Assembly (NCBI GenBank): GCA_045652705.1
Contig: JAZRUV010000039.1
Span: 1 to 64,000 of the forward strand
Reading direction: 5' to 3'
DNA: 64,000 bases
From: UMGS1649 sp045652705
GTDB taxonomy: Bacteria > Bacillota > Clostridia > TANB77 > CAG-465
Part shown: positions 26,637 through 36,718 of the stretch, in pieces
How the letters are laid out: every line of letters begins with the position of its first letter
Numbering within the stretch: the stretch's first letter is position 1
Made by a program: the position numbers and the translations under genes
Notes under the pieces: generated by a model
The model's input: only the letters and a program-made list of their open reading frames with translations
Databases searched by the model: none
What the model was told of the DNA's origin: nothing

Positions 26637-26665
26637 TTGACAAGTAGGCATTCGTGTGATAAAAT
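26637..26665 (+). promoter_or_regulatory. rpoB upstream promoter P2
   Basis: TTGACA at 26637-26642, 17-bp spacer, TAAAAT at 26660-26665; about 200 bases of leader follow before the rpoB start. Confidence 0.75.
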
Positions 26666-26772
26666 ATACGAAATGTTTATCGTAACATTCGAAAAACTAT
26701 GTAAACTAAAATGTTTAAGGATGGTACAATTGTTGAAAAAAGAAGTTCGTAAAGCATAAAATTAAATATATA

Positions 26773-26815
26773 AAATCAAGTTGATTTTGGATAAGAAAAA
26801 TCAATTTGGTTTTTT
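26773..26815 (+). terminator. Putative attenuator in the rpoB leader
   Basis: AAATCAAGTTGATTTT pairs with AAAATCAATTTGGTTT over an 8-base loop and ends in T6, giving an intrinsic terminator about 50 bases before the rpoB GTG. Being inside the leader, it may attenuate transcription of the RNA polymerase genes. Confidence 0.6.
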
Positions 26816-26867
26816 GTTGTCTTATCGAACTTTTTATGTAAATAGAATATGTTTAGGGGGAATTTAC

Positions 26868-29800
26868 GTGGTACATGAAGTAAAAAATGGAAAAACAACA
26901 AGAAAAAGTTTTTCAAGAATTGCAGAAGTTATTGATATGCCAGATTTGATTGAGGTACAAAAATCATCATACAAATGGTTTTTAGAATCTGGTTTAAAAG
27001 ATGTTTTTCACGACATCTCTCCTATAGTAGACTACTCTGGGAATCTTATGCTAGAGTTTGTAGACTATAGATTAGAAGATGAAACGAAATACACAATAGA
27101 ACAAGCAAAGGAAAGAAATACTACTTATGCATCTCGTTTGCAAGTTAAAGTTCGTTTGATGAACAAAGAAACAAGCGAAATTAAAGAGCAAGAGATATTT
27201 ATGGGTGATTTCCCTCTTATGACAGATAACGGAACATTCATAATAAATGGTGCAGAAAGGGTTGTAGTAAGCCAGTTAGTAAGAAGCCCTGGTGTATATT
27301 TTGATACACAAAAGGACAAAACTGGTAAACTTATCTTTACTGGAACTGTTATGCCTAACAGAGGTACTTGGCTTGAGTATGAAACAGACCTTCAAGATAT
27401 GTTATGGGTAAGAGTAGATAGAACTCGTAAAATACCGATGACTACTTTTGTACGTGCTTTGGGTATAGAAAAAGATGCTGAAATATTAGATTTATTTGAA
27501 GATGATAAAATAGCAGCAACTCTTGAAAAAGATCCGTCTAAAACAACAGATGAAGCCCTTCTTGAAATATACAAAAAATTAAGACCGGGTGAACCTCTAC
27601 ATGTAGATGCAGCAGAATCGCTACTATACGGCTTAATGTACGATGCAAGAAGATATGATTTATCTAGGGTTGGTAGATACAAATACAATAAAAAATTAAG
27701 TATAGCAACAAGAATAGTAAATGAAATTGCAGCTGAAGATATAATAAACACTGAAACAGGCGAAATGTTTGTTAAGAAAGGTGAAAAGATTTCTCGTGAA
27801 GTTGCAAACGAAATAAAACAAGCTGGAATAAACGTTGTATATGTTGAAAAGAATGGTAAGAAAGTAAAAATTATTGGTAACAATACAGTAGATATCTCAA
27901 CATATCTAGGAATTGAAATAGATAAAAATGTTATAAAAGAAGAAGTTTACCTACCAGTGCTTAAAGAAATAATAGCAAAAACTGAAGGTAAAGACGAAAA
28001 GGCATTAAGAAATGAAATTAAGAAAAGAAGAGAAGAACTAGTAGTTAAACACATAACAATAGACGATATAATCGCATCTATAAACTACTTTGTAAACTTC
28101 TACCATGGAATAGGCAAAATAGAAGATATCGACCACTTAGGAAACAGAAGAGTAAGATGTGTTGGTGAACTTTTACAAAACCAATTCAGAATTGGTCTTA
28201 CAAGACTTGAAAGAGTTGTTCGTGAAAGAATGGCAACTCAAGACATTGATGTGGCAACACCTCAAATGCTAATAAATATAAAACCAGTAGTTGGTGCAAT
28301 AAAAGAATTCTTTGGAAGCAGCCAATTATCTCAATTCATGGATCAAATAAATCCGCTTGCAGAATTAACTCACAAGAGAAGAATTTCTGCATTAGGACCT
28401 GGAGGACTTTCTCGTGAAAGAGCTGGTTTCGAAGTACGTGACGTTCACTATACTCACTACGGAAGACTATGTCCAATTGAATCTCCAGAAGGACCTAACA
28501 TAGGACTTATTTCATCACTTCCAACTTATGCAAGAATCAACAGATATGGATTTGTTGAATCTCCATATAGAAAAGTAGATAAAGCAACTGGAGTTGTAAC
28601 TGATGAAATTGAATATATGACAGCTGATACAGAAGATGATTTCATCATTGCACAAGCTAACGAAAAACTAGACAAAGATAACAAATTTGCAAATAAAAAG
28701 ATTAAAGTAAGATATAGAAATGAAGTGCTAGAAGTTGCACCAGAAAAAGTTGATTACATGGACGTATCTCCTAAACAATTAGTATCTGTTGCTACAGCTA
28801 TGATACCATTCCTTGAAAGCGATGACGCTAAACGTTCTCTAATGGGATCTAACATGCAGCGTCAAGCAGTTCCATTAGTAAAAGCAGAAGCTCCAATTAT
28901 TGGAACAGGAATTGAGTATAAAGCAGCGCAAGACTCTGGTACTTGTATAGTTGCAGGCCAAGATGGTATTGTAACTTATGTAAGCGGAGACAAAGTTGTA
29001 GTTGAAGGTAAACAAGGAAAAGAAGAACACGTATTAACTAAATTTAAACGTTCTAACCAAGGTACTTGTCTAAATCAAAGACCAATAGTAACAAAAGGAA
29101 CTAAGGTTAAAAAAGGCGATGTGCTTGTAGATGGTTCTTCTACAGACCAAGGTGAAATGTCTCTAGGAAAGAATATTCTAGTTGGTTTCATGACTTGGGA
29201 AGGTTACAACTACGAAGATGCTATACTAATCTCTGAAGATTTAGTAAAAGATGATGTATTAACATCAATACACATAGAAGATTATGACTGTGAAGCTAGA
29301 GACACTAAACTAGGACCTGAAGAAATTACTCGTGAAATACCAAACGTTGGTGATGATGCGTTAAAAGATCTTGATGAAGACGGTATTATACGTATTGGTG
29401 CTGAAGTAAGACCAGGAGATATCCTTGTTGGTAAAGTTACTCCTAAGGGAGAAACAGAGCTTACAGCTGAAGAAAAACTTCTAAGAGCTATATTTGGTGA
29501 GAAATCTAGAGAAGTAAGAGACACTTCACTTAGAGTTCCTCACGGAGAAGCTGGTACAGTTATAGACGTTAAAATCTATACTAGAGAAACTTCTGATGAA
29601 CTAGCTCCTGGAGTAAACAAAGTAGTAAGAATATATATTGCTCAAAAGAAGAAAATATCTGTTGGTGACAAGATTTGTGGACGTCACGGAAACAAAGGTA
29701 TTATCTCTAGAGTATTACCAAGAGAAGATATGCCATATCTTCCAGATGGTACACCATTACAAATCGTTCTTAACCCACTAGGTATACCTTCTCGTATGAA

Positions 29801-30551
29801 CGTAGGGCAAGTACTTGAAGTGCATTTAGGATACATTGCAAAACAACTTGGTTGGAAAGTTTCAACTCCAGTATTTGATGGTGCTAAAGAAGAAGATATA
29901 GAAGAACTATTCAAGAAAGCTGGCTTAAGCGAAACTTGTAAGTTCCCTGTAAGAGATGGTAGAACAGGTGAATTATTCGATAACGAAGTTACAGTTGGAT
30001 ACATGTATATGTTAAAACTATATCACTTAGTTGATGATAAAATCCACGCTCGTTCTATTGGACCATACGGAATGGTTACACAACAACCTCTTGGTGGTAA
30101 AGCACAATTTGGTGGACAAAGATTTGGTGAAATGGAAGTTTGGGCTCTTGAAGCTTACGGTGCAGCGTATGCATTACAAGAAATCTTAACAGTAAAATCT
30201 GACGATATTACAGGAAGACTTAAAACATATGAAGCTATCGTTAAAGGAGAAAGTGTTCCAGAACCAGGAATACCAGAATCATTCAGAGTTCTTATAAAAG
30301 AACTACAAAGTTTAGGTTTAGACATGAAGTTGTATAATCATAATGATGAAGTTGAAATAAAAGAAACAGTAGACTTAACAGAAAAAGATGTAGTGCCTCT
30401 ATCTAAGATGCAAGACTTCGATCCTATAGATGATGATGAATTATATGTTCTTGATGACGAAGATTCAATGTCTATCGAGGGTGAAGATGAAGACGAAGAT
30501 AGTATGGATGATTTAGATGGTGACATTTATCTTGATGATGAAGAAGTTTAA
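26868..30551 (+). CDS. rpoB: RNA polymerase beta subunit
   Basis: 1227 residues. GTG start chosen with GGGGG about seven bases upstream; the protein then begins VHEVKNGKTTRKSF as in Clostridia. Landmarks: GTFIINGAERVVVSQLVRSPGVYF, the rifampicin region (FFGSSQLSQFMDQINPLAEL, THKRRISALGPGG), RDVHYTHYGRLCPIESPEGP, and the C-terminal KLYHLVDDKIHARSIGPY. A long acidic Asp/Glu tail ends the protein. Rifampicin-site residues appear wild type. No in-frame CGG was found by eye. Followed 23 bases later by rpoC. Confidence 0.98.
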   Translation: MVHEVKNGKTTRKSFSRIAEVIDMPDLIEVQKSSYKWFLESGLKDVFHDISPIVDYSGNLMLEFVDYRLEDETKYTIEQAKERNTTYASRLQVKVRLMNKETSEIKEQEIFMGDFPLMTDNGTFIINGAERVVVSQLVRSPGVYFDTQKDKTGKLIFTGTVMPNRGTWLEYETDLQDMLWVRVDRTRKIPMTTFVRALGIEKDAEILDLFEDDKIAATLEKDPSKTTDEALLEIYKKLRPGEPLHVDAAESLLYGLMYDARRYDLSRVGRYKYNKKLSIATRIVNEIAAEDIINTETGEMFVKKGEKISREVANEIKQAGINVVYVEKNGKKVKIIGNNTVDISTYLGIEIDKNVIKEEVYLPVLKEIIAKTEGKDEKALRNEIKKRREELVVKHITIDDIIASINYFVNFYHGIGKIEDIDHLGNRRVRCVGELLQNQFRIGLTRLERVVRERMATQDIDVATPQMLINIKPVVGAIKEFFGSSQLSQFMDQINPLAELTHKRRISALGPGGLSRERAGFEVRDVHYTHYGRLCPIESPEGPNIGLISSLPTYARINRYGFVESPYRKVDKATGVVTDEIEYMTADTEDDFIIAQANEKLDKDNKFANKKIKVRYRNEVLEVAPEKVDYMDVSPKQLVSVATAMIPFLESDDAKRSLMGSNMQRQAVPLVKAEAPIIGTGIEYKAAQDSGTCIVAGQDGIVTYVSGDKVVVEGKQGKEEHVLTKFKRSNQGTCLNQRPIVTKGTKVKKGDVLVDGSSTDQGEMSLGKNILVGFMTWEGYNYEDAILISEDLVKDDVLTSIHIEDYDCEARDTKLGPEEITREIPNVGDDALKDLDEDGIIRIGAEVRPGDILVGKVTPKGETELTAEEKLLRAIFGEKSREVRDTSLRVPHGEAGTVIDVKIYTRETSDELAPGVNKVVRIYIAQKKKISVGDKICGRHGNKGIISRVLPREDMPYLPDGTPLQIVLNPLGIPSRMNVGQVLEVHLGYIAKQLGWKVSTPVFDGAKEEDIEELFKKAGLSETCKFPVRDGRTGELFDNEVTVGYMYMLKLYHLVDDKIHARSIGPYGMVTQQPLGGKAQFGGQRFGEMEVWALEAYGAAYALQEILTVKSDDITGRLKTYEAIVKGESVPEPGIPESFRVLIKELQSLGLDMKLYNHNDEVEIKETVDLTEKDVVPLSKMQDFDPIDDDELYVLDDEDSMSIEGEDEDEDSMDDLDGDIYLDDEEV

Positions 30552-30574
30552 GGTGAAGGGAGGAAAATGTTAAA

Positions 30575-33500
30575 ATGGCAGATATGAATAATGTAAATCC
30601 AGAAGTTTTTGATAGATTAAGCATAGGAATAGCATCTCCAGAAAAGATTAGAGAATGGTCTAAAGGAGAAGTTAAAAAACCTGAAACAATTAACTACAGA
30701 TCCCTAAAACCTGAGCGTGATGGTCTGTTCTGTGAAAAGATATTCGGACCAACAAAAGACTGGGAATGTTACTGTGGTAAATACAAAAAAATAAGATATA
30801 AAGGAATAATATGTGATAGATGTGGTGTTGAAGTTACTAAAAAGAGCGTAAGACGTGAAAGATTAGGACACATTGAACTTGCAACACCAGTGTCTCACAT
30901 CTGGTTCTTCAAGGGAATACCTAGTAGAATGAGCTTAATAATAGACGTTTCTCCTAAAGCCCTTGAAAGAGTTGTATATTTTGCAGCATACATAGTTATG
31001 GATCCAAAAGATACAGGCCTTATGTACAAACAAATTCTTTCTGAAAAAGAATATAGAGAAGCTGTAGAAAAATACGGTGAAGATTCATTCGTAGTTGGAA
31101 TGGGTGCTGAAGCAATAAAAGAACTTTTATCTAAAGTCGATCTTGAAAAAGAAGAAGCTGAAATTAGAAAAGGTCTTGAGACAGCGACTTCACAAAAACG
31201 TTTGAAACTTATTAAAAGACTTGAAACTATAGAAGCATTTAGAAAATCTGGAAACAAACCAGAATGGATGGTACTAGAAGTAATACCTGTAATCCCACCA
31301 GATTTAAGACCAATGGTACAATTAGATGGTGGTAGATTTGCCACTTCTGACTTAAATGACTTATATAGAAGAGTTATAAACAGAAATAACAGATTAAAAA
31401 GACTTATTGAGCTTGAAGCTCCAGACATCATTATACGTAATGAAAAGAGAATGCTTCAAGAATCAGTAGACGCATTAATAGACAATGGAAGACGTGGAAG
31501 ACCTGTAACAGGTGCTGGTAATAGAGCATTAAAATCTCTATCAGATATGTTAAAAGGTAAACAAGGTAGATTTAGACAAAACCTACTAGGTAAGAGAGTT
31601 GACTATTCTGGTCGTTCAGTTATCGTTGTAGGACCAAGCCTAAAAATACATCAATGTGGTTTGCCACGTGGAATGGCTCTAGAATTATTCAAACCTTTCG
31701 TAATGAAAGAACTTGTTAAAAGAGAGATGGCGTTTAATATTAAAAATGCTAAGAGAATGGTAGAAAGAGCAGTTGTAGAAGTATGGGATGTTCTAGAAGA
31801 TGTAATTAAAGATAGACCAGTTCTACTTAACCGTGCACCAACTCTACACAGACTTGGTATTCAAGCATTTGAACCAGTTCTAGTAGAAGGAAGAGCGATT
31901 AAGCTACATCCATTAGTTTGTGCGGCGTTTAACGCAGACTTCGACGGTGACCAAATGGCGGTACACGTACCACTATCACCAGAAGCACAATCTGAAGCAA
32001 AATTCTTGATGCTTGCATCAAACAACCTGCTTAAACCACAAGATGGTAAAGCGGTTACAGTACCTTCTCAAGATATGATACTTGGAAGCTACTACTTAAC
32101 AGTTGCTTATGATGATGAGCCGGGTGTTGGTAAAGTATTTAAAGATGAAGACGAAGCTTTAATGGCTTATGACCAAAAAGTTGTAGGATTACACGCTCCA
32201 ATTAAACTTAGAGTAACTAAGGAAATTGATGGTGTAAAGCAATCTAGGATAATAGACACAACAGTTGGTAGAATAATATTCAATGGAATTGTTCCACAAA
32301 CATTAGGATATGTAGATAGAACAAATCCAGAAAATGCTTTCAGACAAGAGATTGAATTCCCTGTTAGAAAGAAAGAAATTGGACAGATGATAGATATGTG
32401 TATCGAAAAATTTGGTATTCCAGAAACAGCTATAATGCTAGATAACATTAAAGAACTAGGATACAAATATTCTACAATAAGCGCTATCACAGTTTCAGTT
32501 GCAGACATGGAAGTTCCAGCTGAAAGAGAAAAAATACTTAAAGAAGCTGACGAAGCAGTTGACGCAGTATATAAAAACTACAAACGTGGTTTAATATCTG
32601 ATGAACAAAGATACAACGAAGTTGTTAAGATTTGGGGTAAAGCTACAGATGACATCCAAGATGCAATTATGAGCAACCCTAACATCAAAAACCCAGTTCG
32701 TATCATGGCTCATACAGGTGCTAGAGGTAACCCTAAACAGATGAGACAATTATCTGGTATTCGTGGACTTATGGCAGATACTTCAGGTAAAGCGGTAGAA
32801 ATACCAATTAGATCAAGCTTTAGAGATGGTCTAGACGTTCTTGAGTACTTCATTTCTTCACACGGTGCTAGAAAAGGTCTTGCGGATACAGCTTTAAGAA
32901 CAGCTGACTCTGGTTACTTAACAAGAAGACTTGTTGACGTTAACCAAGAAGTTACTATCACTTCTGAAGATTGCGGAACTAAAGATGGTCTTTGGGTTGA
33001 AGCAATTATGGAAAGTGGAGAACCAATTGAAAAATTATCTGAAAGAATTGAAGGTAGATACCTATCTGATGATATCATAGACGAAGCAGGAGAAGTTATT
33101 TGTGCTAGAGATACATATGTAACATCTGCTATAGCTAAAGATATTGTGGGTAGAGGATTTACTAAAGTTAAAATACGTTCAGCCCTTACTTGTGACATGG
33201 GTAGAGGAGTATGTTGTAAATGTTATGGTAAAAACCTTGCAACTGGTGAACCAATTGCGGTTGGTGAAGCAGTTGGTGTAATTGCAGCACAATCTATAGG
33301 TGAGCCAGGAACACAGCTTACAATGAGAACTATTCATACAGGTGGTGTCGCTGGAGGCGCAGATATTACTCAAGGTCTTCCTCGTGTTGAAGAATTATTC
33401 GAAGCGAGAAAACCAAAGGGTGTTGCTATAGTTACTGAAATAGCAGGTACTGTTAAGGTTACTGCTCTAGACGATATAAACAAAAATGTAACTGTAACAA

Positions 33501-34156
33501 GTGAAGATGGAACAAGCGAAACTTATGAATTATATAGTGCTAGACCAGTTGTTAAAGACGGAGATGTTATAGCAGCAGGTGACAGACTAACAGAAGGTTC
33601 ACTTGACCCACACGATATAATTCGTATAAATGGCGAAGTTGCCGTACAAAACTATATTATACAAGAAATACAAAAAGCATATAGAACTCAAGGTGTTCAC
33701 ATTAACGATAAACACATTGAAATTGTTGCAAAACAAATGCTAAGAAAAATAAAAGTAAATGATGCAGGAGAAACTAAACTTGTTGCTGGTTCTGTTATAG
33801 ACATTAACCAATTCAAAGCGGCAAATAAAGAAGCAGCAGAGCAAGGCAAGAAACTTGCTACTGGTAAGAGAGAATTACTTGGTATTACTAAAGTTGCTCT
33901 TCTTACAGACTCATTCTTATCTGCAGCATCATTCCAAGAAACAGCAAGAGTATTAACAGATGCAGCAATTAAAGGTAAGACAGATAAACTTCTAGGATTA
34001 AAAGAAAACGTAATCATCGGTAGACTAATACCAGCAGGTACAGGTCTTGTAGATTACAAAGATATAAGCTTCTCTTCAGATGAAGAAGAAACAACAAGCA
34101 ATAATTCCGATGAAGATGTATTAAGTTCTAATATAATAGAAGAAATATACGAATAA
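30575..34156 (+). CDS. rpoC: RNA polymerase beta' subunit
   Basis: 1193 residues, forming the active centre with RpoB. N-terminal zinc finger CYCGKYK...CDRCG, the catalytic NADFDGDQMAVH (Mg-binding aspartates) near residue 455, the bridge/trigger region with GARGNPKQMRQLSGIRGL, and a second zinc site C...CDMGRGVCCKCYG. The C-terminal tail is acidic. Terminator at 34175. No in-frame CGG by eye. Usual clostridial order after rpoB. Confidence 0.98.
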   Translation: MADMNNVNPEVFDRLSIGIASPEKIREWSKGEVKKPETINYRSLKPERDGLFCEKIFGPTKDWECYCGKYKKIRYKGIICDRCGVEVTKKSVRRERLGHIELATPVSHIWFFKGIPSRMSLIIDVSPKALERVVYFAAYIVMDPKDTGLMYKQILSEKEYREAVEKYGEDSFVVGMGAEAIKELLSKVDLEKEEAEIRKGLETATSQKRLKLIKRLETIEAFRKSGNKPEWMVLEVIPVIPPDLRPMVQLDGGRFATSDLNDLYRRVINRNNRLKRLIELEAPDIIIRNEKRMLQESVDALIDNGRRGRPVTGAGNRALKSLSDMLKGKQGRFRQNLLGKRVDYSGRSVIVVGPSLKIHQCGLPRGMALELFKPFVMKELVKREMAFNIKNAKRMVERAVVEVWDVLEDVIKDRPVLLNRAPTLHRLGIQAFEPVLVEGRAIKLHPLVCAAFNADFDGDQMAVHVPLSPEAQSEAKFLMLASNNLLKPQDGKAVTVPSQDMILGSYYLTVAYDDEPGVGKVFKDEDEALMAYDQKVVGLHAPIKLRVTKEIDGVKQSRIIDTTVGRIIFNGIVPQTLGYVDRTNPENAFRQEIEFPVRKKEIGQMIDMCIEKFGIPETAIMLDNIKELGYKYSTISAITVSVADMEVPAEREKILKEADEAVDAVYKNYKRGLISDEQRYNEVVKIWGKATDDIQDAIMSNPNIKNPVRIMAHTGARGNPKQMRQLSGIRGLMADTSGKAVEIPIRSSFRDGLDVLEYFISSHGARKGLADTALRTADSGYLTRRLVDVNQEVTITSEDCGTKDGLWVEAIMESGEPIEKLSERIEGRYLSDDIIDEAGEVICARDTYVTSAIAKDIVGRGFTKVKIRSALTCDMGRGVCCKCYGKNLATGEPIAVGEAVGVIAAQSIGEPGTQLTMRTIHTGGVAGGADITQGLPRVEELFEARKPKGVAIVTEIAGTVKVTALDDINKNVTVTSEDGTSETYELYSARPVVKDGDVIAAGDRLTEGSLDPHDIIRINGEVAVQNYIIQEIQKAYRTQGVHINDKHIEIVAKQMLRKIKVNDAGETKLVAGSVIDINQFKAANKEAAEQGKKLATGKRELLGITKVALLTDSFLSAASFQETARVLTDAAIKGKTDKLLGLKENVIIGRLIPAGTGLVDYKDISFSSDEEETTSNNSDEDVLSSNIIEEIYE

Positions 34157-34174
34157 TACAATAATAACAACAAT

Positions 34175-34215
34175 AAACCAACCTAGTTAAACGAAAGTTT
34201 AATTCGGTTGGTTTT
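34175..34215 (+). terminator. Terminator after rpoC
   Basis: AAACCAACCTAGTTAAAC pairs with GTTTAATTCGGTTGGTTT around a GAAA loop and continues into T. Confidence 0.85.
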
Positions 34216-34357
34216 ATGTGCAAAATGTGATAAAAATATCATATAATCGACAAAGTTCGACAGACTGAAAAAAGAAAGTCTTATATAATATACCCAAAAA
34301 TATTTTTGCTTCTTCTATGTTAGTGATGAGGAAGCAAATTTGTTTAGGGGTATAAAT

Positions 34358-35245
34358 ATGAAAGAAAACATATATAATAACAATTATTTCTTTGTAGATG
34401 AATCAGGAGACACCACTTTCTATAATAGAAAAGGAGAATGGATAGTAGGCGAAGATAATGGGTCATCTTTAATATTAGTAATGGGATTCATTAGAACAAC
34501 CGAACCGGAATTTTTAAGAAAGAAATTAAACGAATTAAAGAATGAATTAAGTAATGATGAATATTTGAAAGACATTCCATCTATGAGTAAGACAAAGTTA
34601 GCGTTTCATGCAAAAGATGATTGTCCGGAAGTTAGATATAGAGTTTTTAAATTGTTAAAAGAATTGCCTTTTTCTTGCAATATTGTTGTTGCAAGAAAAA
34701 CAAAACACGTTTTTGAAAAATTTGAAGGAAATACACAAAAACTATACGATTCTTTGATTACACATTTATTCAAAAACATTTTGCATTTGTCAAGCAACAA
34801 TTACATATACATAGCTACGAGGGGGAGTAAGAAAAGGCAGGCACCACTGGAAAAAGCAATACAAGATGCACTAAAATATACTGAAGAAAAATTAAGTATG
34901 CCTATTGTTTCTAATCAACAAATTTTGCCACAGACGCCATCTGGCGAAGCATGTTTGCAAATAGTAGATTATTGCAACTGGGCTATTCAGAGAGCTTTCT
35001 TAAAAAATGATATGAGATATTATAATTTTTTAAAAGAAAAATTTGGTTTAATAGTAGACTTATATGACTTTAAAAAAGGATGGAAAAACTTTTATTCTAA
35101 AAGCAATCCGTTTGATATAAAAAAGATAAGCCCTTTACGGCTAGGTATCAAAGATACTCACAGCTTGAAGCTGACTTTCGCACGTAAAGGACTCAATATA
35201 AATGTAAGCTTTCGCTCATTGTTATTATATTTAATTGTTAAATAA
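34358..35245 (+). CDS. DUF3800 protein, reading frame meets CGG at 35138
   Basis: DUF3800 proteins have an RNase-H-like fold with a metal-binding Asp: here FFVDESGDTTFYN near the start, and EACLQIVDYCNWAIQRAF with further acidic residues. ATG at 34358 has AGGGG before it. The in-frame reading passes TTA CGG CTA at 35135-35143 and adds about 35 residues to 35245 that overlap a folded RNA. A +1 shift at the CGG instead gives KKISPLG and a TAG at 35142-35144, which looks like the natural end. Conventional end is given here. Function of the family is unknown; some are linked to mobile elements and structured RNAs. Confidence 0.75.
   Translation: MKENIYNNNYFFVDESGDTTFYNRKGEWIVGEDNGSSLILVMGFIRTTEPEFLRKKLNELKNELSNDEYLKDIPSMSKTKLAFHAKDDCPEVRYRVFKLLKELPFSCNIVVARKTKHVFEKFEGNTQKLYDSLITHLFKNILHLSSNNYIYIATRGSKKRQAPLEKAIQDALKYTEEKLSMPIVSNQQILPQTPSGEACLQIVDYCNWAIQRAFLKNDMRYYNFLKEKFGLIVDLYDFKKGWKNFYSKSNPFDIKKISPLRLGIKDTHSLKLTFARKGLNINVSFRSLLLYLIVK
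35132..35190 (+). ncRNA. Structured RNA candidate at the end of the DUF3800 gene
   Basis: Closing stem CCTTTACG (35132-35139) with CGTAAAGG (35183-35190); inside it a hairpin GTATC-AAA-GATAC (35145-35157) and a hairpin CAGCT-TGA-AGCTG (35161-35173), giving a three-way junction. DUF3800 genes are known to neighbour a set of published RNA motifs named after the domain; this may be one. The first stem overlaps the CGG. Confidence 0.6.
35138..35141 (+). other. Putative +1 recoding site (CGGC), followed by stop
   Basis: In-frame TTA CGG CTA. After a shift the codons are GGC TAG, so termination is immediate. The unshifted reading goes through the structured RNA. Confidence 0.45.
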
Positions 35246-35340
35246 ATTATACATAATTTAACAATATTTGTCAAATATAATTTGTAAAAATTTTAAATAT
35301 TTGATAAAAAATATAATAAACATATTATTAGAAGGATAAG

Positions 35341-35378
35341 ACAAGAACATTTTCCTAATGTCGGGAAAATGTTCTTGT
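35341..35378. terminator. Bidirectional terminator
   Basis: ACAAGAACATTTTCC pairs with GGGAAAATGTTCTTGT between the convergent DUF3800 and HD-GYP genes. Confidence 0.85.
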
Positions 35379-35402
35379 TTAGTATTATCAACATTTATCA
35401 CA

Positions 35403-36413
35403 TTATTGTTTCTTTGACATAACTGTATTTATAGTATCTGGATTTGTTCGAACAAATTCTATAAATATTTCTGCAAGATCTTTATCTAGTTGAGCATCTT
35501 TAACTCTATCTATTTCTAACAAAGCATCTTCTATAGTCATTTGTTCTCTATAAACTCTTCTTGAAGTAATAGCATCAAATGTATCACATATTGAAAGAAT
35601 ACGAGCGAGTTTTGGAATTTGTTCTCCTTTAAGACCATCTGGATAGCCTCTGCCATCGATTCTTTCATGATGGTGTCTTACTGCTGGTATAGCATCTTTG
35701 AAAGATTCAGAACCTGCTAGAATGTTTACAGAGATTATTGGGTGTAATTTAATTTTAGTATATTCTTCATCAGTAAGTTTTCCCTCTTTTAGAAGGACAG
35801 CATCAGATATACCAATTTTCCCAATATCGTGGAAGTCTGCAGCAAGTATTAAAGTTTTTAAATCCTCTTCATCAAGTTCTAGATGTGCTCCAAATAGTTT
35901 TGCATATTCCGCAACCCTATCACTATGTTCTTTGGTATAGTGGTCTCTAGCACCAACTGTGCTTTTTAGTGTGTTAGCTAGTTGTAAACCAAAGTTTTGT
36001 ATTGTGTGGTTCATTTGTTTTATTTCATTTATTTGGTCTATATATTTGTATCCGCTCTCTATAAGAAGAATAAGGTCATCAAAACGTGCTCCTTTTTCGA
36101 AGAATGCTTGTATATCCAAAGAACGCATTATATCTATAGAAGGAGCAAGGTCTTTGTGAGCAGACATAAGTATAATATATATTTCTTTATCAAAGTCACG
36201 AACAAGTTTAACTATTTCATCGCCTCTAGTTGAAGTCATTAAGTAGTTAACTATTAAAATGTCATGTTTATTTGTTCTTAGCTCTTGTATTGCGGCAAGT
36301 GGTTCTGTAAATGTAGATAGTTTTATGTTGTAGCTGTCTAAAACTATAGATAAAGCCTGTGTTAAACCTATATCGTCGTCTATAATCATTACATTGTTTT
36401 TGTTACTATGCAC
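35403..36413 (-). CDS. Receiver-HD-GYP protein with degenerate receiver
   Basis: A 336-residue putative cyclic-di-GMP phosphodiesterase. Residues 1-120 are a response-regulator receiver, but the phospho-accepting Asp position is Asn (HDILIVNYLMTS), so it cannot be phosphorylated in the usual way; the conserved Lys is present (FFEKGA). A linker helix leads to HD-GYP: HDIGKIG and HHHERIDGRGYPDGLKG, with all metal-binding residues. GTG start with AGAGGTG upstream. It may act as a constitutive or partner-controlled enzyme. Confidence 0.85.
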   Translation of the reverse strand: MHSNKNNVMIIDDDIGLTQALSIVLDSYNIKLSTFTEPLAAIQELRTNKHDILIVNYLMTSTRGDEIVKLVRDFDKEIYIILMSAHKDLAPSIDIMRSLDIQAFFEKGARFDDLILLIESGYKYIDQINEIKQMNHTIQNFGLQLANTLKSTVGARDHYTKEHSDRVAEYAKLFGAHLELDEEDLKTLILAADFHDIGKIGISDAVLLKEGKLTDEEYTKIKLHPIISVNILAGSESFKDAIPAVRHHHERIDGRGYPDGLKGEQIPKLARILSICDTFDAITSRRVYREQMTIEDALLEIDRVKDAQLDKDLAEIFIEFVRTNPDTINTVMSKKQ

Positions 36414-36472
36414 GAATATCACCTCTAATATAACAAGTATATCAAAAACAGAAGGTATTTACAATAGAAAAT

Positions 36473-36658
36473 TTACAGAATTCTAAATGTTCCGAGTGTT
36501 ACTGTGAAATCGTTTGGAAAAACTGTTATGGATTCTATTTTAAGTCTACCGGTAAGAATAAGCAAAATTACCAACAGCTTGTTTATATCTAGGTTATCAC
36601 AATTTATACCACAATTATTTAAAAAGGATGAATCAAAATTGCCTAAAAAATTATCCAT
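36473..36658 (-). CDS. Small protein with hydrophobic centre, unknown
   Basis: About 61 residues with a central NKLLVILLILTGRL and a C-terminal beta-like tail. Resembles in layout the minus-strand protein at 210-557 (Asn-rich start, then D-I/L-rich hydrophobic stretch). AGGTGG precedes the ATG. Function unknown, possibly sporulation-related. Confidence 0.5.
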   Translation of the reverse strand: MDNFLGNFDSSFLNNCGINCDNLDINKLLVILLILTGRLKIESITVFPNDFTVTLGTFRIL

Positions 36659-36689
36659 CAAAACCACCTATTAAAATATACTCAATCAC

Positions 36690-36718
36690 TTGAGTTTTTA
36701 TGTGTTACGTTGTATAAT
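36690..36718 (+). promoter_or_regulatory. Sigma-A promoter
   Basis: TTGAGT at 36690-36695, 17-bp spacer, TATAAT at 36713-36718, for the gene starting at 36843. Confidence 0.6.
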
